This document shows, one piece after another, positions 1 to 6,304 of a stretch of 10,063 nucleotides of DNA; positions within the stretch are counted from its first letter, which is position 1; each line of letters begins with the position of its first letter. The notes below the pieces were generated by a model that worked only from the letters and a program-made list of their open reading frames with translations, was not told where the DNA came from and made no database searches. This stretch comes from Oscillospiraceae bacterium (GTDB lineage Bacteria > Bacillota > Clostridia > Oscillospirales > Oscillospiraceae). The DNA lies in assembly GCA_904501855.1 (NCBI GenBank), contig CAJGCI010000066.1:1-10063 (forward strand), in the 5' to 3' direction. Both the position numbers and the translations under genes were made by a program.

Positions 1-117
1 ATCCTCACGGATTTCCTCATCACCGCCTTCGATATGTTCGTGCTGCCGCTGACGCTCATCAACGTGTCCTCCCGTCTGTCCATGATCCACCGGGAGATCC
101 TGCGGGCGCGTAAATAG
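1..117 (+). CDS. C-terminal tail of an unidentified membrane protein (partial)
   Basis: An open frame enters from the left edge and ends at a TAG at 115-117, giving 38 residues. The visible part begins with a hydrophobic stretch of about 20 residues (ILTDFLITAFDMFVLPLTLI) that would make one membrane helix. It ends in a short basic tail (HREILRARK), which by the positive-inside rule would lie in the cytoplasm. The codon use is GC-rich, like the neighbours. No motif identifies the family, and no clear terminator follows before the next promoter. It is called coding because the frame is open, the composition fits a membrane protein, and the ferredoxin-like gene downstream has its own promoter; a transporter or permease tail is possible but cannot be shown. 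Confidence 0.55.
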   Translation: MLTDFLITAFDMFVLPLTLINVSSRLSMIHREILRARK

Positions 118-146
118 TCGGGGAACGGACGAAAAAAACGATAAAA

Positions 147-164
147 ATGTGGTCATGACCACAT
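147..164. promoter_or_regulatory. Perfect 18-bp palindrome, likely Crp/Fnr-family operator
   Basis: The sequence ATGTGGTCATGACCACAT is a perfect inverted repeat centred at 155.5. It has the layout of Crp/Fnr sites (TGTGA-N6-TCACA), here TGTGG-N6-CCACA. If the downstream TACAAT at 185-190 is the -10 box, the start of transcription is near 197 and the centre of the palindrome is at -41.5, the class II activator position. In anaerobes Crp/Fnr relatives such as HcpR control redox and nitrosative-stress genes; which regulator binds here is not shown. Read on the minus strand it is a 7-bp hairpin followed by T-rich sequence, but no minus-strand gene ends there. Confidence 0.6.
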
Positions 165-190
165 ACAGGAGCAATCCCGTCTGATACAAT
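162..190 (+). promoter_or_regulatory. Promoter of the Fe-S protein gene
   Basis: TACAAT at 185-190 matches the -10 consensus at five of six bases. The hexamer 17 bases upstream (162-167, CATACA) is a poor -35 box and is overlapped by the right arm of the palindrome. A weak -35 with an activator site at -41.5 is the expected form of an activator-dependent promoter. The predicted leader is about 53 bases, with a GGAGG-AAGGA ribosome site at 231-240 ahead of the ATG at 250. Confidence 0.5.
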
Positions 191-249
191 GACAGCGTCA
201 ATAAGAATGCTGCTCCGGCGGAACGGGCCGGGAGGAAGGAAGAGATACT

Positions 250-909
250 ATGCTGAGAAAGATCATCGTCATTGACGAAGAGCGCTGCAACGGCTGCGGC
301 CTGTGCGCCGATGCCTGCCATGAGGGCGCCATCGATATCGTGGACGGGAAAGCGAAACTGATGCGGGAACACTTCTGCGACGGTCTGGGAGACTGTCTGC
401 CGGCGTGTCCCATGAACGCCATCTCCTTCGAGATGCGGGAAGCACCGGGATACGACGAACAGGCGGTGCTGGAAGCCAAACGGAAAAAGACGGAAAAGAC
501 CCTGCAGGCGGCGGAGGGGGAGGCCCCCAATGCCTTGGACAACTGGCCGGTGCAGCTGTTTCTGGTGAGCAGTTCCTCTCCCGTGTTCCACAACTGCGAC
601 CTGCTCATCGCCGCGGACTGCACGGCCTACGCCTACGGCAACTTCCACCGGGATTTCGTGGCGGGACGCACCACCGTCATCGGATGCCCCAAACAGCATG
701 AGCACGATCTGTCGGAAAAACTGACGCAGATCCTGAAGGAGAACGAGATCCGCTCCATCACCGTGGCAAGGATGTTCGTACCCTGCTGCGGAGGACTGGA
801 ATACGCGGTGTACAATGCCCTGGCGGAGTCCGGCAAGGACATTCCGCTGAAGGTGGTCACCATCGGTGCCGACGGCGCCCGGCTGTCGGAGGAGGAAACC
901 GGAAAATAA
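250..909 (+). CDS. Ferredoxin-type 4Fe-4S protein with extra C-terminal cysteine domain
   Basis: The 219-residue protein is cytoplasmic. Residues 1-60 are a ferredoxin-like module: Cys13, 16, 19 and 23 form a textbook CxxCxxCxxxC set, and Cys43, Cys49 and Cys53 (CDGLGDCLPAC) plus the following Pro form an atypical second set with wider spacing. A charged linker (about 70-98) leads to a second domain (about 100-210) with Cys116, Cys124, Cys146 and the pair Cys179-Cys180 (VPCCGG). This two-part layout is known in anaerobes as a 4Fe-4S binding protein, often near Crp/Fnr regulators and the hybrid-cluster protein gene hcp; no hcp is in this window. Electron transfer in a redox or nitrosative stress response is inferred. 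The start is supported by a purine-rich ribosome site at 231-240. The gene stands alone, with its own promoter and terminator. Confidence 0.85.
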   Translation: MLRKIIVIDEERCNGCGLCADACHEGAIDIVDGKAKLMREHFCDGLGDCLPACPMNAISFEMREAPGYDEQAVLEAKRKKTEKTLQAAEGEAPNALDNWPVQLFLVSSSSPVFHNCDLLIAADCTAYAYGNFHRDFVAGRTTVIGCPKQHEHDLSEKLTQILKENEIRSITVARMFVPCCGGLEYAVYNALAESGKDIPLKVVTIGADGARLSEEETGK

Positions 910-932
910 AATATAACGACAGAAAACAAAAA

Positions 933-965
933 GGACTGGCCGTCACATTTCGTGACGGCCAGTCC
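933..965. terminator. Two-way intrinsic terminator
   Basis: A perfect 14-bp stem (GGACTGGCCGTCAC, 933-946, pairing with 952-965) closes a 5-base loop. A T-rich run (CGTTTGTTTCTTTG) follows on the plus strand, and an A-rich run precedes it, giving T-rich sequence on the minus strand. It lies between the ends of two convergent genes (stop at 909 and stop at 981), so it can serve both. Confidence 0.92.
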
Positions 966-980
966 CGTTTGTTTCTTTGA

Positions 981-2693
981 TTATTCGGCCGCTTCCTTCT
1001 CCAGCTGGACATAATCCACTTTGCCGCTGGCAGTGCGGGGCATGATACCGATGATCCGGATGAATTCCGGTTCATAATAATCCGGAAGATTGTCCGCGAT
1101 CAGGGACCGGACGCGCGCGATCAGATCCTCGTCGGATTCGGAAGATCCCTCTGCGCGGGTCAGGAACACTGCAGGAACGTGGCCACGGTTCGGATGGGGC
1201 AGCGCGATGACGCCGCAGCGCTCCACGCCGGGATCGGTGTTGACGAGATCCTCCACCCGTGCGGGGAAGAATTTCATGGCTCCGTTTTCGGGGGTGATGC
1301 AGATGTAGATGCGTTTCAGCTTTCCTTTGAAAAACAGGAACCCGTCTTCATCCATGCATCCCAGGTCTCCCGTGTGGACCCAGCGGTCTCCGTTTTCATC
1401 CACTTCGATCATTTCCCGGGTGGCTTCCTCATTCTTGTAATAGCCCAGCATGGCACAGGGAGTGCAGAAGCAGATCTCGCCCACTTCGCCCAGAGGCAGT
1501 TCCTCGCCGGAGTCCTCATCCACGATCTTGACATTGGTCTTGGGAAGAGGAAGGCCGAGGCTGTCTTTTTTGTACAGCTTGTTGCTGTTGGCACAGGTGC
1601 TGGAAGCCACTTCGCTCATGCCGTATCCGCTGCAGAATTTCACATATTCCGGTGCGTTGTGTTCCTTCAGGAACTGATTGAGTTCCGCTTCCCGCTCCGG
1701 GGACAGGGATTCCCCGCCGCCGGTGAAGTTCACCAGACCGGACAGGTCTCCGGTGGTCTGCTTTATGATCTCTTCCACCATGCTGGCGGCGCCGGCAAAG
1801 TGGTTGGGTTTCAGACGGTTGAATTCCCCGCCGATCTCCACGGGATCCATGGAGAGCCAAAGAGTGGACTCAATTCCCATGGAAGCGGCAAGCTGCAGCA
1901 TGCCGGTGCCGTAGGCCAGAAACGTGGGGAGGATGTCCAGATAGGTCTCACCCCGGTGAAACAGCATCTCACAGTGGGTGTACTGCTCCACCATGGCGTT
2001 GATGTTGTGGGAGGACAGCACCACGCCCTTGGGCTCTCCGGTGGTGCCGCTGGTGTAGACGATGACGGCAGGAGCGTGGGCATCCACGGCCGCCTCCGGA
2101 AGGGGCTCGTCTTCCGCCGCTTCCACAAACTGCGCGTAGGTGGGATAGGGATTTTCCGGGACGGGGTTCTGTGCCCGGTATCCGGTGCGCACCGGTTCCG
2201 CCATGGAGTCGGAGACGGGAAGGGTCACGACGGTGACGTCTTTCGGAAGTCCGGCGGCCATGACCGCCTGCACGGCCTTGTCCATGATGAAGTATACCCG
2301 GGACCCCGTCATTGCCTGACCCTGCCGGACCTCCGCGGGCGGCAGCGTGACATAGACCATGTTGGCCACTGCACCGAGATAGCTGACGGCGTAATAGAGA
2401 TAGATGGTCTCCGGGGTGTGCATGGACTGGATGGTCACCAGATCACCGGCCTTCACGCCGGCCTTTTTCAGCGCGCGGGCGGCACGCCGGATCTCCTGAA
2501 ACAGCGTTCCGTAGGTGATGGCGTTGCCGTAATAGCGGTAGACCACACTGTCGGGATAATCCTTGTTCTTCTCTTCGATATACCGGAACAGGGTCCGTTC
2601 CGGGATCTCCATGCTCACGGCCTCGGGGGAATAGTGTCGCAGCCACGGCCGTTCCACGGAAGGGAAGATCGGAGTAGAGATGTTTTCTTTCAT
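981..2693 (-). CDS. AMP-forming acyl-CoA synthetase / ligase (ANL superfamily)
   Basis: The 570-residue protein should activate a carboxylic acid with ATP to an acyl-adenylate and then pass it to CoA. ANL motifs occur in order: the phosphate loop YTSGTTGEPKG (213-223), GYGMSE (356-361), the ribose-binding TGD (441-443), a modified hinge GKLKR (457-461) and the C-terminal PRTASGK with the catalytic Lys558. Length fits the family. There is no signal peptide or membrane helix. In the hinge the usual Arg of GRxK is Lys458, and the stretch after it (ITPENGAMKFFP) is longer than usual. The substrate cannot be read; medium- or long-chain fatty acids or aryl acids are all possible. The ATG at 2693 has an AAGGAG site 7 bases upstream. 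It is a single-gene unit with its own promoter, sharing the terminator at 933-965. Confidence 0.9.
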   Translation of the reverse strand: MKENISTPIFPSVERPWLRHYSPEAVSMEIPERTLFRYIEEKNKDYPDSVVYRYYGNAITYGTLFQEIRRAARALKKAGVKAGDLVTIQSMHTPETIYLYYAVSYLGAVANMVYVTLPPAEVRQGQAMTGSRVYFIMDKAVQAVMAAGLPKDVTVVTLPVSDSMAEPVRTGYRAQNPVPENPYPTYAQFVEAAEDEPLPEAAVDAHAPAVIVYTSGTTGEPKGVVLSSHNINAMVEQYTHCEMLFHRGETYLDILPTFLAYGTGMLQLAASMGIESTLWLSMDPVEIGGEFNRLKPNHFAGAASMVEEIIKQTTGDLSGLVNFTGGGESLSPEREAELNQFLKEHNAPEYVKFCSGYGMSEVASSTCANSNKLYKKDSLGLPLPKTNVKIVDEDSGEELPLGEVGEICFCTPCAMLGYYKNEEATREMIEVDENGDRWVHTGDLGCMDEDGFLFFKGKLKRIYICITPENGAMKFFPARVEDLVNTDPGVERCGVIALPHPNRGHVPAVFLTRAEGSSESDEDLIARVRSLIADNLPDYYEPEFIRIIGIMPRTASGKVDYVQLEKEAAE

Positions 2694-2730
2694 GGGGGGC
2701 TCCTTCCAATTCTTTCATCTTTCAGTATAT

Positions 2731-2748
2731 TCTTAATAAATCTTAAGA
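2731..2748. promoter_or_regulatory. Short inverted and direct repeat in the acyl-CoA synthetase leader
   Basis: TCTTAA (2731-2736) and TTAAGA (2743-2748) form a 6-6-6 inverted repeat, and TCTTAA also recurs at 2741-2746. It lies about 20-40 bases past the predicted transcription start of the acyl-CoA synthetase, where a repressor could block elongation. The sequence is AT-rich, so chance is a real alternative. Confidence 0.25.
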
Positions 2749-2775
2749 GTCATAAAGCATATTATGGTAAACTAT

Positions 2776-2803
2776 ATCATAGCATGTTTTCCATTTTTTT
2801 CAA
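2776..2803 (-). promoter_or_regulatory. Promoter of the acyl-CoA synthetase gene
   Basis: On the minus strand TTGAAA (2803-2798) is followed after 16 bases by TATGAT (2781-2776). Each hexamer matches the vegetative consensus at five of six bases. The predicted start is near 2769, leaving a 75-base leader before the ATG at 2693. Confidence 0.65.
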
Positions 2804-2810
2804 GTTGAAA

Positions 2811-2838
2811 ACCGCAGTAACATTAATGGGAATGCGGT
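2811..2838. promoter_or_regulatory. Composite 28-bp dyad between divergent promoters
   Basis: Outer arms ACCGCA (2811-2816) and TGCGGT (2833-2838) flank a central perfect palindrome CATTAATG (2821-2828), with exactly four bases between each arm and the centre. Ten of fourteen base pairs are symmetric. The centre (2824.5) is about 55 bases upstream of the predicted acyl-CoA synthetase start, a usual place for an activator site. A match of this quality could arise by chance in a gap this size, so it is a candidate only. Confidence 0.3.
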
Positions 2839-2878
2839 CCGGAGCGCCTTTCCGGGCAAAAACAGCCGGAAAGAGGGA

Positions 2879-2907
2879 TTTTTGACCGGAAGGGGATGTG
2901 TTATAAT
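2879..2907 (+). promoter_or_regulatory. Promoter of the membrane protein-nitroreductase unit
   Basis: A perfect TATAAT -10 box (2902-2907) carries the extended TGN element (TG at 2899-2900). The -35 is unclear: TTGACC at 2882-2887 is a good hexamer but leaves only 14 bases, while the correctly spaced hexamer at 2879-2884 is TTTTTG. Extended -10 promoters tolerate a weak -35. The start would be near 2914. Confidence 0.7.
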
Positions 2908-2922
2908 GGCCACAGAAAAGAA

Positions 2923-2940
2923 AAAGAGGGCGACCTCTTT
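2923..2940 (+). other. Small hairpin with GCGA tetraloop in the leader
   Basis: AAAGAGG (2923-2929) pairs with CCTCTTT (2934-2940) around the loop GCGA, which fits the stable GNRA class. It lies between the predicted transcription start and the AAGGAG ribosome site (2948-2953). It lacks a following T-run, so it is not a terminator. It could protect the 5' end of the mRNA or tune translation. Confidence 0.4.
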
Positions 2941-2961
2941 ATCGGATAAGGAGTGTCTGTT

Positions 2962-3819
2962 ATGGAAAACAGTACGAAGATCCGCGTCATTATATGCGCG
3001 GGACTCATCATCCTGTCCATGGTTCTGGGCTTCATCCTGTCGCCCCGGGCGATGAACAACGATACCTCTTCCGCGACCTATCTTACGGACAAGCGCACGG
3101 AGGTGCTGGAACTGGCAGCGGCCTCCGCGGCCTCCAGCGTGGCCATCACCGCGCTGCCGGGAGACGCCGGCACCCCCATCGCCGAGGAACTGGCCCGGCT
3201 GTCCGGCTACTTCACCGTCATCCTCACCGCCATCTATTTTGAAAAGTTCCTGGCGGCAGTGGCAGGCACCGCGGCGCTGAAGTTCCTCATACCCTTTGCG
3301 CTTCTGTGCATTATCCTGGGCATATGGAAACTGGGCGACCGCATGCAGCGGGCCGGGGAGAAACTGCTCATCTTCGGGCTGGTGCTCCTGCTGGTGGTGC
3401 CCTTCAGCGTAAAGCTCTCCCAGGCCGTGGAGAAGAACATCCTGGCGCCCTCCGAAGCGGAGACGGAACAGGTGGCGGAGGAGTATCTCCCCGCGGAGAC
3501 CACCCCGGTCCCGGAGGAGAGCAAGAAGCCGGAGACCGCGCAGGACATCGTGTCCGTGATCACCGGATTCATCACCGACACCGCGGAGAACATCGCCCAG
3601 ACCGCCAGTGACGCCGCGGATACCGTGACTGGAGCAGTAAGCGAGAAGATCGAGGCAGGGAAGGACCTTTTGAACCGGCTGGTGGATCAGATCGCAGCCC
3701 TCATCATCACTTCCTGTGTCATCCCCATCGCGGTGCTTCTGGTGCTCATCTGGGTGCTGAAGATCCTGTTTTCCGTGGATATCAAGATGCCGGACCGCGC
3801 CATGATGCGCCGGCGTTAA
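2962..3819 (+). CDS. Conserved multi-pass membrane protein of unknown function
   Basis: The 285-residue protein has a helix near 7-27, a loop of about 50 residues, further hydrophobic segments near 82-99, 106-122 and 135-151, an acidic, proline-containing loop (about 163-192) followed by an Ala/Thr/Asp-rich helix-prone stretch (193-240), and a last helix near 243-270 with a basic tail (MMRRR). The conserved-looking block ITALPGDAGTPIAEELARL (62-80) precedes the helical core. No catalytic motif is visible. The ATG at 2962 is preferred over the in-frame GTG at 2953 because AAGGAG (2948-2953) lies 8 bases before the ATG and overlaps the GTG. The nitroreductase gene follows after 16 bases, so the two are probably cotranscribed. 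I do not recognise a function. Confidence 0.8.
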   Translation: MENSTKIRVIICAGLIILSMVLGFILSPRAMNNDTSSATYLTDKRTEVLELAAASAASSVAITALPGDAGTPIAEELARLSGYFTVILTAIYFEKFLAAVAGTAALKFLIPFALLCIILGIWKLGDRMQRAGEKLLIFGLVLLLVVPFSVKLSQAVEKNILAPSEAETEQVAEEYLPAETTPVPEESKKPETAQDIVSVITGFITDTAENIAQTASDAADTVTGAVSEKIEAGKDLLNRLVDQIAALIITSCVIPIAVLLVLIWVLKILFSVDIKMPDRAMMRRR

Positions 3820-3835
3820 TAAAGGAGGAGCGACT

Positions 3836-4501
3836 ATGGATCTTATGGAAGCCATCCGGGCGCGTCATTCCGTCCGGAACTATACCGACCGTCCCATCGA
3901 AGGGGAGGTGCTGAAGGTCCTGGAGGAGGAGATCGCCGCCTGTAACCGGGAGGCGGGACTCCATATCCAGCTGGTGCGGGACGAGCCCCGTGCCTTTGAC
4001 AGCACCCTGGCCCACTACGGCAGCTTCACCGGTGTGCGGAACTATCTGGCCATGATCGGTCCCAAGGACGGGGATCTGATGGAAAAATGCGGCTACTACG
4101 GAGAGCGCATCGTGCTCAAAGCCCAGATGCTGGGCCTCAACACCTGCTGGGTGGCCCTCACCTTCAAAAAGATCCCGGACGCCTACGTGGTGGGACCGGG
4201 AGAGAAACTGGGGATCGTCATCGCCATCGGTTACGGTGAACATGAGGGAAAGCCCCGGAAGTCCAAAACGGCGGAGGCCGTTTCCAATATGACGGAAGAT
4301 TCTCCGGAATGGTTCCGTAACGGCGTGGAGGCGGCACTGCTGGCTCCCACCGCCACCAATCAGCAGAAGTTCACCCTGCACCGGGAGGGGGATACCGTGT
4401 CCCTCCGGAAAGGGATCGGCCCCTATGCCGCCTGTGATCTGGGCATCGTCCGGTATCACTTCGAGATCGGAGCGGGAAAAGAGAATTTCCGCTGGAAATG
4501 A
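3836..4501 (+). CDS. Nitroreductase-family flavoprotein (duplicated-domain, TM1586-like)
   Basis: The 221-residue protein should bind FMN and use NAD(P)H to reduce nitro-aromatics, quinones or similar acceptors in the cytoplasm. The N-terminal motif RARHSVRNY (8-16) is the usual FMN phosphate-binding start of nitroreductases. A second block (VEAALLAPTATNQQ, 164-177) resembles the FMN-contacting 'APSA.N.QP' segment of the family. Having both in one chain matches the Pfam 'putative TM nitroreductase' group, in which one polypeptide supplies what is usually a dimer interface. KCGYYGERIVLKAQMLGL (84-101) is the central helix. The physiological substrate is unknown. A perfect AAAGGAGG site (3821-3828) sits 7 bases before the ATG. 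It is the second gene of a unit with the membrane protein and ends at a hairpin terminator. Confidence 0.85.
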   Translation: MDLMEAIRARHSVRNYTDRPIEGEVLKVLEEEIAACNREAGLHIQLVRDEPRAFDSTLAHYGSFTGVRNYLAMIGPKDGDLMEKCGYYGERIVLKAQMLGLNTCWVALTFKKIPDAYVVGPGEKLGIVIAIGYGEHEGKPRKSKTAEAVSNMTEDSPEWFRNGVEAALLAPTATNQQKFTLHREGDTVSLRKGIGPYAACDLGIVRYHFEIGAGKENFRWK

Positions 4502-4514
4502 AACCGAATATGCA

Positions 4515-4557
4515 AAAAAAGAGAGATGACCACCAGATCGGGTCATCTCTCTTTTTT
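4515..4557. terminator. Two-way intrinsic terminator
   Basis: AAAAAAGAGAGATGACC (4515-4531) pairs perfectly with 4541-4557 around a 9-base loop. The A-run and T-run are part of the 17-bp stem, so on either strand the hairpin is followed by a T-tract. It separates the convergent nitroreductase (stop at 4501) and dipeptidase (stop at 4568). Confidence 0.93.
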
Positions 4558-4567
4558 GGTCCGTGGT

Positions 4568-5314
4568 TCAGGCCACGGACTCGCTGTTTACCGGGAAGGT
4601 GAAGTAGGTGTCGGTATAGGGCTCATCTTCCAGAGTGAAGTGCCACCATTCCTCCTCCAGCGGTTTGAAGCCGTGGGCCATCATGGCATCCCGCAGGATC
4701 ATGCGGTTGGCATACTGCTCTTCGGTGATCCCGGTATAGTCGGGATGAGACAGTTCCCCGAAGAAATCAAAGGTGCCGCCCATGTCCACTTCCTTTTCCG
4801 TGCGCATGTCGAACAGCGTCAGATCTACGGTGCTGCCGCGGCTGTGTCCGGAGTGTTCCGCGATATAGCCCTGGGGGAACAGGACGTCCTTCTCCAGATC
4901 CGGATAGAAATATTCCTTCATCCGGGTGTCATCCGTGTCCTTTGCCCATTCCACGAAGTTCGTCACCGCCTCCTGGGGACGGTAGGCGTCGTAGATCTTC
5001 AGACGGTAGCCCTTCTGCATCAGTTCGTCGCTCACTTCCTTCAGTGCAGCGGCAGCTTCTTTGGTCAGAAGAGCCACCGGCTCCTCGTATCCCTCGATGC
5101 GGTCGCCCACGAAGTTGTAGGTGGAATAGTACCGGATCTCCAGAATGGCGTCCGGCACCGCCTCGCTGAGGAGGACGAAATCCGAAGCGTCATCGGACTC
5201 GATGACATCGGATGAACTCTCCGGCTCGGCCTTTCCGCATCCGCTGACAAAGCAGCACAGGATCATGGCTGCGGCAAGCAGCAGGACGATCCATCTTCTG
5301 TTGTGTGTTTTCAT
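4568..5314 (-). CDS. D-alanyl-D-alanine dipeptidase lipoprotein (VanX/DdpX family, M15D)
   Basis: The 248-residue protein is a zinc dipeptidase that should split D-Ala-D-Ala. A basic N-terminus and hydrophobic run end in a lipobox (VSGC, Cys26), so it is exported and lipid-anchored outside the membrane. A Ser/Glu/Asp-rich linker (30-44) follows. Catalytic motifs are intact: YDAYRP (Arg112), SGHSRGSTVD with zinc ligands His157 and Asp164, and EWWHF with catalytic Glu222 and third ligand His225. The frame continues upstream to 5497, but an ATG-ATG pair stands at 5317-5312 after GGAGG (5325-5321). The second ATG has the better 6-base spacing and gives a normal signal peptide; the first would add one Met. 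There are no vanH, vanA/B, vanR or vanS relatives nearby, so wall turnover or dipeptide scavenging is more likely than glycopeptide resistance. Classic VanX is cytoplasmic, so this surface form is a distinct type. Confidence 0.92.
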   Translation of the reverse strand: MKTHNRRWIVLLLAAAMILCCFVSGCGKAEPESSSDVIESDDASDFVLLSEAVPDAILEIRYYSTYNFVGDRIEGYEEPVALLTKEAAAALKEVSDELMQKGYRLKIYDAYRPQEAVTNFVEWAKDTDDTRMKEYFYPDLEKDVLFPQGYIAEHSGHSRGSTVDLTLFDMRTEKEVDMGGTFDFFGELSHPDYTGITEEQYANRMILRDAMMAHGFKPLEEEWWHFTLEDEPYTDTYFTFPVNSESVA

Positions 5315-5364
5315 CATACACCTCCATTTGAATGATCTGGAGTTTCTCTCCGTTGGATGGGTTG

Positions 5365-5394
5365 ATTCTATCAGAAATCTTTTTCGTTTGGCAA
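5365..5394 (-). promoter_or_regulatory. Promoter of the dipeptidase gene
   Basis: On the minus strand TTGCCA (5394-5389) is followed after 18 bases by TAGAAT (5370-5365), with an extended TGA immediately before the -10. It lies just past the LysR stop codon (5404). This suggests the dipeptidase has its own start near 5358, although read-through from the LysR gene is possible because no terminator separates them. Confidence 0.6.
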
Positions 5395-5403
5395 TTGTTT
5401 CCA

Positions 5404-6291
5404 TCATTTCGGGAAGGCCACAGCATCGGTATACAGCTCCTGCAGAAGAGAAATGAACTCTGTCACCTCCGGTCGGGCATCCTCCCGGTGGGAACACAGC
5501 ACACAGGAGAAATGCTCCTCGCAGTCGTAGGGGATCCAGGCGAACTGTCCGCTGTGATCGTTCAGAAATCCCGGGGCCAGACAGATGCCTTTTTCCGCCG
5601 CCACGTGAGTCAGAGTGGTGTCGTGATCGGGACTGTTGAAATAATCGATCCGTCCCGTCTCCATGAGGCGGTGCTGCACACTGCGCAGCGCCGGGGGAGA
5701 ACCGCCTCCCACCATCAGGGTCCGGCCGTAGAGATCCTCCTGCCGGATGAGATCCTTCTCTGCCAGAGGATCGTCCCGCCGGGCGATGAGATAGATGCGG
5801 CTGTCAAACAGGTCATGCACCCGGATCCCCGGGACCTGCGCCGTCTGTTCCTTCAGGGCAAAGACGATGTCCGCCTGATGGGAAAGAAAGGTCTCCATGC
5901 TGTTTTCGTACTGGAACACCGGCTGGATCTGGATCTCCGGACACCGCTCCGAAAACTGACGGATGGCCTCCGGCAGAAAATATACCGCCTGGCGCACCAT
6001 CATGACGACGGAGATGCTGTCCCGGTACCGGGCGCTGAAGTTCTGTCCCTGCTCCACGGCCCGCTTCAGATCCTCACGCATGCCGGTGAGGAAACCGATG
6101 AACTGGGCCCCCGCCGGGGTGAGGGAGGCGCCTTTTCCGCTGCGCTCGAAGAGGGTGAATCCGATCTCCTCCTCCAGCAGACGGATCTGATAGGAGAAGG
6201 TGGGCTGGCTGACGAACAGGTTCTCCGCCGCCCGGCTGAAATTCAGGGTATGGGCCAGCTCAATGCAGTAATCGATTTGTTTGGTGGTCAT
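5404..6291 (-). CDS. LysR-type transcriptional regulator
   Basis: The 295-residue protein has the standard LysR length. Residues 1-60 hold the winged helix-turn-helix (NFSRAAENLFVSQPTFSYQI, 17-36, is the core) and are followed by the linker helix. Residues from about 92 form the periplasmic-binding-protein-like effector domain. A CxxC pair (Cys263, Cys266) lies near the C-terminus, along with Cys117, Cys237 and Cys257. Redox sensing is therefore conceivable but unproven, since the OxyR cysteine spacing is not present. The ATG at 6291 has GGAGG (6303-6299) 7 bases upstream. It is divergent from the flavodoxin operon with overlapping promoters, so it most likely controls that operon and its own gene. 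The effector is unknown. Confidence 0.92.
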   Translation of the reverse strand: MTTKQIDYCIELAHTLNFSRAAENLFVSQPTFSYQIRLLEEEIGFTLFERSGKGASLTPAGAQFIGFLTGMREDLKRAVEQGQNFSARYRDSISVVMMVRQAVYFLPEAIRQFSERCPEIQIQPVFQYENSMETFLSHQADIVFALKEQTAQVPGIRVHDLFDSRIYLIARRDDPLAEKDLIRQEDLYGRTLMVGGGSPPALRSVQHRLMETGRIDYFNSPDHDTTLTHVAAEKGICLAPGFLNDHSGQFAWIPYDCEEHFSCVLCSHREDARPEVTEFISLLQELYTDAVAFPK

Positions 6292-6304
6292 GATACCGCC
6301 TCCG

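Noticed and set aside
130..164. The 147-164 palindrome as a minus-strand terminator
   Set aside because: On the minus strand it is a hairpin followed by a T-rich run, but no minus-strand gene ends nearby, and the stem is short. An operator fits the context better.
1179..2885. A 568-codon plus-strand open frame lying over the acyl-CoA synthetase
   Set aside because: It is fully antisense to a gene with all ANL motifs, has His/Gly-rich nonsense composition and no ribosome site. It is a shadow of GC-rich codon use.
2800..3855. A 351-codon minus-strand frame over the membrane protein
   Set aside because: The plus-strand gene has a perfect extended -10 promoter, a ribosome site and clear membrane helices; the antisense frame has none of these.
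4568..5314. Vancomycin resistance determinant
   Set aside because: Only the dipeptidase is present; no ligase, dehydrogenase or two-component genes are nearby, and the protein is exported.
5315..5497. N-terminal extension of the dipeptidase up to 5497
   Set aside because: It would bury the signal peptide, overlaps the LysR end, and lies upstream of the GGAGG site that precedes the ATG-ATG pair.
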